From the NCBI RefSeq assembly GCF_016908325.1, contig NZ_JAFBDR010000002.1, positions 186,001 to 250,000 on the forward strand: a DNA stretch of 64,000 nt, in the 5' to 3' direction. The position numbers and the translations under genes are program-made. Below, piece after piece: positions 8,992-17,855 of the stretch (positions are counted from its first letter, which is position 1; every line of letters begins with the position of its first letter). The stretch is from Aquibacillus albus. Lineage in GTDB: Bacteria > Bacillota > Bacilli > Bacillales > Amphibacillaceae. The notes under the pieces are model-generated. The model was given only the letters and a program-made list of their open reading frames with translations, was not told the DNA's origin and did not search any database.

Positions 8992-11973
8992 TTACACAAG
9001 TTTTTTTTCAAAATCTAAAACAGGTAAAGGCATATTGAAAAAATATCCTTGGCCGTAGTCACATTGCTTCTCTCTTAAAAAGTTCAGCTGTATCTCATTT
9101 TCGATACCTTCTGCGACGACTTTAAATTTCATATTCTGACTCATATCAATAATATTTTGTACGATCGTCTCATCATCAGCAAACTTAACATCATCAATAA
9201 ATGATTTATCTATTTTTATATTATTTATAGGCAAATGTTTCAAAATACTCAAAGAAGAATAGCCCGTACCAAAATCATCTAGTGACACATGAATCCCTAA
9301 CGTTCTTAATTCTCCTAAAATAGCCATTGATTTCTCAATATTTTGCATGACACTTTCGGTTATTTCAAATTCAAGATGACTAGGATGAACGTTTGTTTCC
9401 TGTAAAATTTGCTTGACTTTTTCAATGAAATCTTCATCCTCAAACTGAATAGCCGAAATATTCACTGCAATTCGAAAATCCTGCATCCCATACTGTTTTT
9501 GCCACAACTTAAGCTGTTCACAAACCGTCCGTATGACCCAGTACCCGATTGGTTTAATTAATCCAGTTTCTTCCGCTAATGGGATAAACCTTGCTGGTGG
9601 TATCAGTCCTAAATCTGGATGCTGCCACCGAATCAATGCTTCCGCAGCTACAATTTTGTTGTTATTTAATTCAATAATTGGCTGGTACAGCAAGACAAAT
9701 TCCTTCCGTTCCAGAGCCTTATTTAAGTTTGTTTCCATCAACAATCTTTCCACCGAATCTTCATTCATGGAGGATGAATAATTGCAATACCCATTTCTAC
9801 TTTTGGCTTTCGCCTCATACATCGCAATATCCGCATGCTTAATCAAGGTTTCTTCATCCTTACCATCATCAGGGAAGACACTAATCCCAATACTAGTCGT
9901 TATATATAGTTCGCTTTCGTCAATTTTAATCGGAGCCTTAAACGCTTTTATAATTCTTTCTGCAACAACAGCTACATCTTCTTTTTTACGAATTCTAGGG
10001 AGAATAAGAATAAACTCATCCCCTCCCATCCGGGCAAAAAGATCGATTTGGCGTATACATCCTTTAATCCGCTGAGCTACCTCTGTTAATAGTTGGTCAC
10101 CAAAGCTATGTCCTAAGCTGTCATTTATATTTTTAAATTGATCCAAGTCAAAATACAGCACAGCAAATTGATGTTTATTCTGCTTGGCATCTTCCAAAAA
10201 CTCTTGTAGCTTTTGGAATAAATAAATGCGATTCGGAAGTTTTGTTAATTGATCGTAATAAGCTAAATGCTCTACTTTCTTTTCGACTCGTTTTCGCTCT
10301 GACTTTTCGATCGCTAGTTCAACAAGATCAGCAATCGACGTCGCAAAGCTTTGCTCGTCATATGTCCATTGTCTAGGCATTCCAATGTGCTCAAAATTGA
10401 CAATTCCCACTACTCTACCGTCGACCCGAATTGGCGCATCCATAAACGAGCTTACAGAATGATCTAGAAACGGCTTGTAAATGTTCTTATTTCCAATTTC
10501 TTTATATACGTCATGAACGGTAATTAATGAATCTTTCTCAATCGAAACCATATAGTGAGGATTATCCTCTAAGTCAATATTTGCCCCGGATGTATGACTA
10601 TTTTTGCTCCATTCAAACATATCCTTACAGTGCAAGGCATAACGAGATTTATCATACATCCAAATACTAACTCGCTCTATCCCAAGTGAATTAGCAGCTG
10701 ATTCAGCAATCACCTCATAAGCTTTATCTAATTTCCCATTGTTAATATCTCGATTTTTAATCAGTTGTAACAGCTCAGTCTTTTGCTTTCGAATACGCAA
10801 TTGGGAGTCAAAATTCTCCGCCTGCTTTCGTTCTGTCACATCTTTGATTACTACTTGTAATGCATCTTGATCCATCGAATGGTAAGGTATCACGGTTACT
10901 TCCACATCATGGACATGATGGTGTAATCCAACCAGCTGCCCTTCAACCGTGGTGGACTGTTTATTTAATTCGAGACTTTGTTTTAATAACACTTTAAAAA
11001 ATTCTCGAAAATCCGGGTGGGCAAATTGTAATAAATCTAACCCTACGATATCTATCATGCTTTCGCCACCTAAAAATTGAATCCCTTTATCATTAGCAAA
11101 CACAATCTCATCGTTACTATAGATATAAATAGATTCTGGTGACGATTCAATGATTTCCTGATATCTTTTTTTACTCTCGTTCATCGTCCGTTCATATTTA
11201 ATCCGTTCCATTTCTGCTGATAAACGATAGGATAGAAAGTTCATCACTTCTTTCGCGAGGTCTGTTTTTACCATTGTCTGATGGTCAATCATCGTGATTA
11301 ACCCTTGAACCTTCTTACGTTTATCATAAATAGGAACAGCCACACAGCTTCTCCAATTCACTTCATAGAAATAGGAAGAAAGTTCGTCAAGGTGATCGCG
11401 GTACACATATTTTTTCCCATTCTCTAAATCATCAAGAACTTCATCGGCCAAACAAGCCAACACTTCTTCAGAGATAGCATCTTCTTTCCGATGATAACTA
11501 GCCAATGTTTCGAACCTGTTTTCTCCTCCAGTTTTTCCAACAATAGCTGCATCGACTTCAAACACATTGGTTAAAAACTCAACAGCAGCATTTAAAAACA
11601 CCTCTCCTGTCTTGTTGGCAATTTTCTCAAAAAAACGATGAAGAATTTTTAATTCGTCTGCTTTTTTGAGAATAATAAGTGTGTATGGATCCTCATCTAT
11701 CGTACAATCCTTAAATACAGTATGTAAGAAAAGGTTCGCTTGTTTTTTGGTAACACCAATATGTTCTGGCTTATTTTGTTCCAAGGTTGGAAAAATGACA
11801 TCAATCGGCTTATCAACAAGATCGTTAGCTTGATAACCAAGTAACTGTGTTGTCGTTGGATTAACATAAAGCATCGTATTCTTGTCGTCGATCAAAATCA
11901 CACCATCAGAAAAATCATCAAATAATGATCCAGTGAATGCCATGCTGGCTTGTTCCATTAAAGTCCCGTTCAT
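8992..11973 (-). CDS. PAS-GAF-PAS-GAF-GGDEF-EAL cyclic-di-GMP enzyme
   Basis: A 993-residue cytoplasmic multidomain protein. Order (numbered from a GTG four codons earlier): PAS about 15-110, GAF about 115-260, PAS about 275-385, GAF about 410-560, GGDEF about 575-740, EAL about 745-995. The GGDEF motif (654-658) with RxxD I-site (645-648) and the EAL motif (782-784), EITES and DDFGTGYSSL are all canonical, so both cyclase and phosphodiesterase chemistry are possible. ATG 11973 is preferred over the GTG at 11985 because AGAGGTG then sits at proper spacing. No membrane segment is seen; input is presumably a ligand or redox signal through PAS/GAF. It heads a probable two-gene unit with the smaller GGDEF-EAL gene. 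Confidence 0.93.
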   Translation of the reverse strand: MNGTLMEQASMAFTGSLFDDFSDGVILIDDKNTMLYVNPTTTQLLGYQANDLVDKPIDVIFPTLEQNKPEHIGVTKKQANLFLHTVFKDCTIDEDPYTLIILKKADELKILHRFFEKIANKTGEVFLNAAVEFLTNVFEVDAAIVGKTGGENRFETLASYHRKEDAISEEVLACLADEVLDDLENGKKYVYRDHLDELSSYFYEVNWRSCVAVPIYDKRKKVQGLITMIDHQTMVKTDLAKEVMNFLSYRLSAEMERIKYERTMNESKKRYQEIIESSPESIYIYSNDEIVFANDKGIQFLGGESMIDIVGLDLLQFAHPDFREFFKVLLKQSLELNKQSTTVEGQLVGLHHHVHDVEVTVIPYHSMDQDALQVVIKDVTERKQAENFDSQLRIRKQKTELLQLIKNRDINNGKLDKAYEVIAESAANSLGIERVSIWMYDKSRYALHCKDMFEWSKNSHTSGANIDLEDNPHYMVSIEKDSLITVHDVYKEIGNKNIYKPFLDHSVSSFMDAPIRVDGRVVGIVNFEHIGMPRQWTYDEQSFATSIADLVELAIEKSERKRVEKKVEHLAYYDQLTKLPNRIYLFQKLQEFLEDAKQNKHQFAVLYFDLDQFKNINDSLGHSFGDQLLTEVAQRIKGCIRQIDLFARMGGDEFILILPRIRKKEDVAVVAERIIKAFKAPIKIDESELYITTSIGISVFPDDGKDEETLIKHADIAMYEAKAKSRNGYCNYSSSMNEDSVERLLMETNLNKALERKEFVLLYQPIIELNNNKIVAAEALIRWQHPDLGLIPPARFIPLAEETGLIKPIGYWVIRTVCEQLKLWQKQYGMQDFRIAVNISAIQFEDEDFIEKVKQILQETNVHPSHLEFEITESVMQNIEKSMAILGELRTLGIHVSLDDFGTGYSSLSILKHLPINNIKIDKSFIDDVKFADDETIVQNIIDMSQNMKFKVVAEGIENEIQLNFLREKQCDYGQGYFFNMPLPVLDFEKKLV

Positions 11974-12111
11974 GTATAAGATCACCTCTACAAATTGGAT
12001 AGTAATAACGTTTCCATTAGATTTTTTTCATCTATAAAACTAGTTATCTGACGTGTGGGAATCCTGAGAATACAAGAATTATGTAGTAGTCAGCTATGTC
12101 CTAAGTAACAT

Positions 12112-12142
12112 AAAAAAACACATTCCCGTTTTAAAGAATGTG
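12112..12142 (-). terminator. Rho-independent terminator downstream of hepT
   Basis: CACATTC (12119-12125) pairs with GAATGTG (12136-12142); on the minus strand the stem is followed by a run of seven U. It is oriented to end leftward transcription from hepT. Confidence 0.65.
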
Positions 12143-12327
12143 CTTTATCCTAAAAACGGTAGCTGGCTAACATAACCCATCTAGGTCTTAGTCCCTATAG
12201 CTTTGCGTCACTGCATTTCTGCAACTTTGCCTTTATCATTTTGTAGTTCAATTTTACTATATACTATACTCAATTTTATACCACAAAAGTAAAAAGTTGT
12301 CAAAAAAAGTAGAACAATTGTCTTATA

Positions 12328-12392
12328 GGGGTCAGACCCCCTATGTGGGGGTCTGACCCCTGTTGTGGACATTTGTCCGCGGTGGGTGGACA
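12328..12392. repeat. Head-to-head REP-like pair (cores 12328-12340 and 12348-12360)
   Basis: GGGGTCAGACCCC and its reverse GGGGTCTGACCCC are separated by 7 bases, followed by GGACATTTGTCC and GGACA half-sites in the opposite orientation to most copies. This is a BIME-like composite. Confidence 0.8.
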
Positions 12393-12504
12393 ATTGGGAT
12401 GAGGGGGGGACGGACATAGGATGTGTCGAGATACTGATAATGTGTCGTTTGCAAACCTTAAATATTTATATATTTCCCAAACAAATTCCGGGGAGTCACT
12501 GTTA

Positions 12505-12897
12505 CTATACCTTTGTTTTCATGCGTTCTATGATGGAGACCAACAATTCCTTATATTGTTTTAAATTAGAGTGGATTTTAATGGCAACTTCTTCGTTGTA
12601 TGTATGTACAGTCAAATTTCGATCATTTACCATTTGGATTCCTTGAATTGCTTCTTCCTCAGTCAGAATATTATTCTCTCTTAAACTTCTTATTACCCCT
12701 TTAGGTGATGCAACATCTATTCCTTCTATATCATATAAATACTGTTTGGCGGCTTTCCAACATGCTTCAAACGAAAATTCAAACCGTTGGATCGATGCAT
12801 CACGTTCCACTTGATTTGGATTTGTCAAAATCACAAGCTCATGGAAGGAAGCTAATGCCTTTTCAGCTGAATTTATTCGCAACTGCAATCTTTCCAT
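12505..12897 (-). CDS. hepT: HepT-like HEPN-domain toxin (MntA/HepT system)
   Basis: A 130-residue helical protein of the HEPN / nucleotidyltransferase substrate-binding (HI0074) family. Residues RNLTVHTY form the R-x4-H-x-Y signature of HepT RNase toxins: the R and H are catalytic, and the Tyr is the residue that the partner MntA AMPylates to silence the toxin. Segments FEFSFEACWKAAKQYL and SPKGVIRSLRENNILTEEEA are typical. The start overlaps the end of mntA by 25 bases, the usual arrangement. Biochemical role follows from characterised HepT/MntA pairs; activity here is inferred. Confidence 0.92.
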   Translation of the reverse strand: MERLQLRINSAEKALASFHELVILTNPNQVERDASIQRFEFSFEACWKAAKQYLYDIEGIDVASPKGVIRSLRENNILTEEEAIQGIQMVNDRNLTVHTYNEEVAIKIHSNLKQYKELLVSIIERMKTKV

Positions 12898-13178
12898 AAA
12901 ATCCCCTCCCTTTTCACATTTTGCGTTAGTTCTTTATTCGCATCGTCCAAATTAACAAATTCTACTTTGTATGGAATAGTTGATTCTTCCACTCTGTCAA
13001 TCAATTCCGTCCACTTATACAAGGAAAGCTGTGTCATCGGTTCAACAGCAATATCTATATCCGAACTGGTTTTTTCTTCCTTTCGTGCCCAAGAACCGAA
13101 GAGGTAAACTCTTACATTTTGTTCATTTAATACATCGCAAACAATATGTTTAAGCTCTGCTAGTATTTCCTCTCGCAT
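12873..13178 (-). CDS. mntA: MntA-like minimal nucleotidyltransferase antitoxin
   Basis: A 101-residue minimal nucleotidyltransferase. The signature GSWARKEEKTSSDID fits G-S-x10-D-x-D exactly; YKVEFVNLD supplies a third acidic position, here Glu rather than the usual Asp. In characterised systems MntA transfers AMP groups from ATP to the HepT tyrosine and so neutralises the RNase. It is transcribed first and overlaps hepT, consistent with coupled translation. A weak purine-rich AAAGAGAG site precedes ATG 13178. Confidence 0.92.
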   Translation of the reverse strand: MREEILAELKHIVCDVLNEQNVRVYLFGSWARKEEKTSSDIDIAVEPMTQLSLYKWTELIDRVEESTIPYKVEFVNLDDANKELTQNVKREGILWKDCSCE

Positions 13179-13261
13179 TTCAACCGCTCTCTTTCTTTTT
13201 GATTCATTATATCATGGAGGATAACTCGGTTCACCTAATACTAACTTAATCACTAAGCAAA

Positions 13262-13316
13262 ATAAAAAAGCTGCTACTCAAAAGGAAATCGGAAATCCCA
13301 TAACAAGTAGCAGCTT
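13262..13316 (-). terminator. Rho-independent terminator after the 13.4-17.6 kb operon
   Basis: AAGCTGCTACT (13268-13278) pairs with AGTAGCAGCTT (13306-13316), 11 bp perfect; on the minus strand it is followed by TTTTTTATTTT. Confidence 0.85.
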
Positions 13317-13355
13317 CATATAAAATCTAATAGAACCCAAACAAATTCTGTTCCA

Positions 13356-14084
13356 TTAACCTACAACTTTTTTCTCTTTTTGTTTCTCCATAAATAGAAC
13401 AATGGCAATGACAATACCGACAGTTAATGCTATTTTAATAAAGCCAACGATAGGTGAAAATAATACTGCCATACCAACGATGATGGCAATGATGCCATAC
13501 AAAGGTTTTTTATAAGCAAATTGACCAAGAACAGCACCAAATATAGCTGGCAGAATAAAGTTAAATGCACTCTCTACGGCAGGAGGGATGAGAGATAAAA
13601 TATAGGTTCCACTCAGGATAATAGTCACAATAACCAAGATATTCGTTATCGAAGCAACTGCGATGCCGAAAACACCTGCAATTTCTGCTTTTCGTGAGCC
13701 AGTTTCGGCATCAACAGCTTTCTGTGCGGCTGCAGAACATGGTAGGCACATATTGGCAATATTCCCAGTTAGAAAAGCTAAATAGGTCCCTGCAACTCCT
13801 AGTGTCGGGTAGTAAGTAATTGGTTCTAATACCCAAAAAATTCCTACGAAGCTCGCATACCCAATCAATCCTGTGATGATCGCAGACCAACCCGGGTGTG
13901 CATCTAATACAAAGGAAAGATATAATGGCGGAACAAAACACATAGCAATTAATAAGAATAGTGTTGTTCTTCCCCAAAAGTGAGCTTTTTGATGAAAAAC
14001 ACCTATGGAATCACTACTTACAGTTGTCGGTCGGACGGTGCGCTCTACACGTTCATTGATTACCTTTTCTGGAATAACACTCAT
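13356..14084 (-). CDS. Polytopic membrane protein, partner of DUF5058 protein
   Basis: A 242-residue integral membrane protein with about six hydrophobic segments (for example TTLFLLIAMCFVPPLYLSFVL and IIAIIVGMAVLFSPIVGFI) and a Lys-rich C-terminus (MEKQKEKKVVG). I do not recognise the family firmly. It follows the DUF5058 gene by 48 bases and is the last gene before a strong terminator. The pairing of two unrelated-looking membrane proteins with an M20 hydrolase and an amidase suggests a two-subunit transporter for the substrate or product of those enzymes. AGGAGGAG precedes ATG 14084. Confidence 0.8.
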   Translation of the reverse strand: MSVIPEKVINERVERTVRPTTVSSDSIGVFHQKAHFWGRTTLFLLIAMCFVPPLYLSFVLDAHPGWSAIITGLIGYASFVGIFWVLEPITYYPTLGVAGTYLAFLTGNIANMCLPCSAAAQKAVDAETGSRKAEIAGVFGIAVASITNILVIVTIILSGTYILSLIPPAVESAFNFILPAIFGAVLGQFAYKKPLYGIIAIIVGMAVLFSPIVGFIKIALTVGIVIAIVLFMEKQKEKKVVG

Positions 14085-14132
14085 TTTACTCCTCCTCGTT
14101 AAAAATCATGTTAATGCATCTATAGCCAAAAA

Positions 14133-14837
14133 TTACGACAAGAAATACCCAGTAACCATCCCAATCAGCATCGAAATTCCTAATGCCCATTCTTTTAACC
14201 AAGCAATATTGACCTTTTCTGCAAAAATCATGATGAGTACCATTACTATTAAGGCAATACCACCCGCAGAGAAATGACCAAAACTAGTAACCATTTGATC
14301 ACTGATTAGATATCCAAAAGCACCTAACATCGCAGATAAAGACACCGCAGCCATCACTTTAGGATTTTTCTTTTCTATTTTTTGTTGTGATTTCCCTAGT
14401 GTTTTTGTAAAAAGAGCCGTGAATAGCAACCAGCCCATTCCACCTAAACACATCGTCCATACAATTGTTGTAAAAGCTTCCATCGAAAAGTCATCCGCTC
14501 CCAATGTTGTACCGAAAGCACTTGCACCTATCTCAGCAGCACCTGTTTCCGTTGCTGCGGAACCAATAATCCCAATTCTCATAAGTGTAATAGGGGATCC
14601 TAACAAGGCGATTAACGATACAAGAATAATCGCAATACCGAACGAAGGTCCTAACGAGCTGACAAAGCCTGTTCGAACGGCTGTTTTCACATCATTGGAT
14701 GACATCCCTACATCTGGAGCAGACTTCCATGCTATTCGCATAAATATAATTGCCTGAAATAAAACTATCCCGACAACAATACATGCAATAATCCAAAATG
14801 CTGTGCTATTAGCAATCGCCATTACTTCTTCCATCAT
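14133..14837 (-). CDS. DUF5058-like membrane protein
   Basis: A 234-residue membrane protein with six or more predicted transmembrane helices and a glycine/alanine-rich re-entrant-like segment (GIIGSAATETGAAEIGASAFG). I assign DUF5058 from overall pattern. Its position between the M20D peptidase gene (31 bases away) and another membrane protein suggests a shared role in uptake of an acylated or carbamoylated amino compound. AGGAGGGG precedes ATGATG at 14837. Confidence 0.75.
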   Translation of the reverse strand: MMEEVMAIANSTAFWIIACIVVGIVLFQAIIFMRIAWKSAPDVGMSSNDVKTAVRTGFVSSLGPSFGIAIILVSLIALLGSPITLMRIGIIGSAATETGAAEIGASAFGTTLGADDFSMEAFTTIVWTMCLGGMGWLLFTALFTKTLGKSQQKIEKKNPKVMAAVSLSAMLGAFGYLISDQMVTSFGHFSAGGIALIVMVLIMIFAEKVNIAWLKEWALGISMLIGMVTGYFLS

Positions 14838-14867
14838 AAACCCCTCCTAAAATAATTGATTAAAAAC

Positions 14868-16082
14868 CTATTTTACAGAGCTTTCTTCCAGGTAAGATAC
14901 ATCACTACTCTCAGATTGATTGTTTAGTATGGTTGCAATAAAAAGTTTTGCAATATACAACATCGCTTCTTCGTCTGCATCAAATTTCGGGTGGTGATGC
15001 GGGTAGATATCAGCTTCGTTTTTCATCGCGCCACCTACCCAGAAAAAAGTGCCCGGAACTTCTTTTAAATAATAAGCAAAGTCCTCCATCCCCATCTGTG
15101 CAGCCATATGGTGGACCTTCTCCTCTCCAAATAGGTCAGTGGCAACTTTTTCCACGCGTTTCGTCTCTTCCGGATGATTCACAACAGCTGGATATCCACG
15201 GACATAACGAACATTTGCCGTTGCTCCTAAACCGCTACATGTAGAGGTAGCCATTTGCATAATGGATTTTTCAACCCAATCTCGCACCTCGTCATCCATC
15301 GTTCGGACCGTGCCACGAATGGTTACTTTATCTGGTATAACATTAAAACTTTTCCCACTATCCAACGAAGCCACGGTGACAACGGCAGGTTTCACCGGAT
15401 CAACTTGTCGACTTACAATTTGTTGCAGGTTTAAAATCAATTGACTTGCAATAACGAGTGGATCAATCGCTAAATGTGGATTCGCAGCATGTCCGCCCTT
15501 CCCAGAAATATCAATTTCAAATGTATCTCCATTGGCCATCGCAATACCTTCTTTTAGCCCGACTAACCCTAGTGGATCGGTGGAATTCACATGCGCCCCA
15601 TAGACGACATCCACCCCATCAAGACATCCATCTTCAATCATAAACTTAGCCCCACCAGGTATAACCTCTTCGGCAAATTGATGAATAAAGACGATAGTCC
15701 CTTCTAATTCATCTTGTATTTCGCTTAAAACTTTTGCTACTCCCAAAAGCCCAGCTGTGTGTATATCATGGCCACATGCATGCATCACACCAGGTACGCG
15801 TGATTTATATTCCACATCTTTTTCATCTTGAATAGGAAGGGCATCGAAATCTGCTCGCAGCGCAATCGTTTTGCCTGGTTTTGCCCCCTTCAATGTACCA
15901 ACGACACCACGGCCACCTACACCTGTTTTTACGTCTAATCCTAGATTTTCAAGAAAGTCTGCTATTTTTTTCGGGGTAACTACTTCTGTGTGGGAAAGCT
16001 CTGGGTTCCTATGTAGATCTCTTCTAAAGGATACTAACTCTGGATACAATTCTTTTAATCTAGCAAATAACTGTTCTTGCAT
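14868..16082 (-). CDS. M20D family amidohydrolase/peptidase
   Basis: A 404-residue metallohydrolase of the IAA-amino acid hydrolase/hippurate hydrolase group. Metal-ligand motifs are visible: ADFDALP, GVMHACGHDIH, FAEEVIPGGAKFM and, near the C-terminus, MGMEDFAYYL. It would hydrolyse the amide bond of N-acyl amino acids. ATG 16082 is preferred over the in-frame ATG at 16100 because AAAGGATGGGG then serves as ribosome binding site. It follows the amidase gene by 45 bases and precedes the two membrane-protein genes, so one operon of amide catabolism is likely. Confidence 0.92.
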   Translation of the reverse strand: MQEQLFARLKELYPELVSFRRDLHRNPELSHTEVVTPKKIADFLENLGLDVKTGVGGRGVVGTLKGAKPGKTIALRADFDALPIQDEKDVEYKSRVPGVMHACGHDIHTAGLLGVAKVLSEIQDELEGTIVFIHQFAEEVIPGGAKFMIEDGCLDGVDVVYGAHVNSTDPLGLVGLKEGIAMANGDTFEIDISGKGGHAANPHLAIDPLVIASQLILNLQQIVSRQVDPVKPAVVTVASLDSGKSFNVIPDKVTIRGTVRTMDDEVRDWVEKSIMQMATSTCSGLGATANVRYVRGYPAVVNHPEETKRVEKVATDLFGEEKVHHMAAQMGMEDFAYYLKEVPGTFFWVGGAMKNEADIYPHHHPKFDADEEAMLYIAKLFIATILNNQSESSDVSYLEESSVK

Positions 16083-16127
16083 ATTGCCCCATCCTTTCAT
16101 ATATCATGAATTTTTTTGATCACTCAT

Positions 16128-17570
16128 TTAATCGGCGATACTGACATCCTTCCATCCCTTTAAGTTTGGACGTCTTTTTCCATAACCTGTCGCCTTTTCA
16201 TATTGGTAAGCAATTTGCAGCACTTTCAGATCGGCTCGATGCGCACCAACGATTTGCAAACCAATCGGAAGCCCGTCTGATGTAAATCCGCTTGGCATCG
16301 AAATAGCTGGATTACCAAGAACGGAAATATAGTAGCAGGAACGCATCCAGTCGATATAGGTTTCCATTGCAACACCGTTAACCTCTTTCGGATATTCCAA
16401 GCGAACATCAAACGGTGGCAATTGACTAACCGGCAACACAAATGCATCATACTTGTCAAAAAATCGGCGCATTCGATGATAGAGCTGATTTCGGAGCTTT
16501 TCCGCTTTACCAACATCCATACCACGAAGATCGCGGCCCTTTTGGAAGTTCCAAACAAAACTAGGTTTCATAACATCTTTATATTGATCAAATAAGTGGC
16601 TATATGACATTTCCATTTCCCAAGCACGTAAAATATGGAAAACTTCATTTGCTTCTGTTAAATCTGGATAATCCTCTTCTACATGACATCCTAAGTCAGT
16701 GAAAATTTGAACTTGTTCTTCGATATTAGCTTGTATCGCAGCTTCAACTGGAATAGCTCCACCGAAGTCTGCTGTCCATGCTATGCGTAGTCCTGTAAGG
16801 TCTTTTTCGAGGTCTTGGAGAAATATTTTTCCTGGTTCTTGAAGGGAGATTGGTGATCTGTCATCAGGCCCAGCTATCACTGACATCATGAAAGCTGCAT
16901 CTTCCACATTTTTTGCAATCGGGCCTTGAACAGCTAAAGTTGAAAAAGGTGCAGTTTTAGGGTATGTAGGAACTCGCCCAGGAGACGTTCGCATTCCTAC
17001 CACATTATTGAAAGCAGCTGGAAATCGCAAGGAGCCTCCCATATCACTACCATCTGCAAATGGAAGCATTCCACATGCCACAGCAACCGCTGCACCACCG
17101 CTACTTCCACCCGCCGTATGGTTCACGTTATAAGGATTCTTCGTTACACCAAATACTTCGTTAAAAGTATGAGATCCAGCCCCAAATTCCGGAACATTTG
17201 TCTTTCCAATCACAATTGCACCGGCATTTTTTAGTCGTTGTACAATTAGGTCATCTTCTGTTGCCATGTTATCTTGTAAAGCTAGTGAACCATTTGTCGT
17301 CGGAAATCCTTCCACGTTATGCATGTCCTTAATAGCAATCGGTAATCCATGCAATGGTCCTAGTGGTTTTCCAGAAGCAATTTTCGCATCAGCCTTATCA
17401 GCTTCCTTTAATGCTCGATCACTATCTAAGGACACAATCGCGTTCACTTCAGGGTTGATCTGATTGATTTGCTCTAGGTACCTCTCCATGCTTTCCCGAA
17501 CGGAAATTTCACGATGTTGAATCATCCTAGCTAAATCTCGCGCCGTGACAAAAGTATCGAATTCGTTCAT
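16128..17570 (-). CDS. Amidase signature family hydrolase
   Basis: A 480-residue amidase. The Ser-cisSer-Lys triad is visible: Lys in AIKDMHNVEG, Ser in HTAGGSSGGAAVA and Ser in ADGSDMGGSLRFPAAF. The open frame extends 69 codons upstream, but that stretch is hydrophobic and unlike the family; ATG 17570, with AGAGGAG 8 bases before it and the family-like MNEFDTFVTARDLARMI, is the true start. It probably opens the operon with the M20D hydrolase and membrane proteins. The exact amide cannot be told. Confidence 0.92.
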   Translation of the reverse strand: MNEFDTFVTARDLARMIQHREISVRESMERYLEQINQINPEVNAIVSLDSDRALKEADKADAKIASGKPLGPLHGLPIAIKDMHNVEGFPTTNGSLALQDNMATEDDLIVQRLKNAGAIVIGKTNVPEFGAGSHTFNEVFGVTKNPYNVNHTAGGSSGGAAVAVACGMLPFADGSDMGGSLRFPAAFNNVVGMRTSPGRVPTYPKTAPFSTLAVQGPIAKNVEDAAFMMSVIAGPDDRSPISLQEPGKIFLQDLEKDLTGLRIAWTADFGGAIPVEAAIQANIEEQVQIFTDLGCHVEEDYPDLTEANEVFHILRAWEMEMSYSHLFDQYKDVMKPSFVWNFQKGRDLRGMDVGKAEKLRNQLYHRMRRFFDKYDAFVLPVSQLPPFDVRLEYPKEVNGVAMETYIDWMRSCYYISVLGNPAISMPSGFTSDGLPIGLQIVGAHRADLKVLQIAYQYEKATGYGKRRPNLKGWKDVSIAD

Positions 17571-17855
17571 GCACTTGCTCCTCTCGAATGATAATTTCCA
17601 TTTTGCGGAAAAAATGAATAACAATAAGTGGTTAATAAAAATAATACTTGTCCTTACATTTCCCATCAAGAAAAGTGTGAAACAACCTAACAAACAAAAG
17701 CTTATTTCGTTCGATATGCCCATATTTAATTCGAAAAACTTTTTCAAAAATCCTAACAATAACCTATACAACCGCAATCATTGTTATATTTTTTAACAAT
17801 TGTTCTGCATATTTTTCCTAAACTGATGTGTGTAATCGTATAAGCACCCCAAACA

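Larger units (their letters stand above)
11974..12504. other. Intergenic region with terminator and paired repeats
   Basis: These 531 bases hold a hairpin terminator (12112-12142) and a head-to-head pair of REP-like cores (12328-12360). Open frames here run through the repeat and have no ribosome binding site; I see no gene. Confidence 0.6.

Noticed and set aside
12208-12417. 69-codon minus-strand frame downstream of hepT
   Set aside because: It runs through the paired repeats, has low-complexity repeat-derived residues and no ribosome binding site.
17571-17777. N-terminal extension of the amidase by 69 residues
   Set aside because: The extension is unlike amidases and the internal ATG at 17570 has a good ribosome binding site; the longer start is an open-frame artefact.
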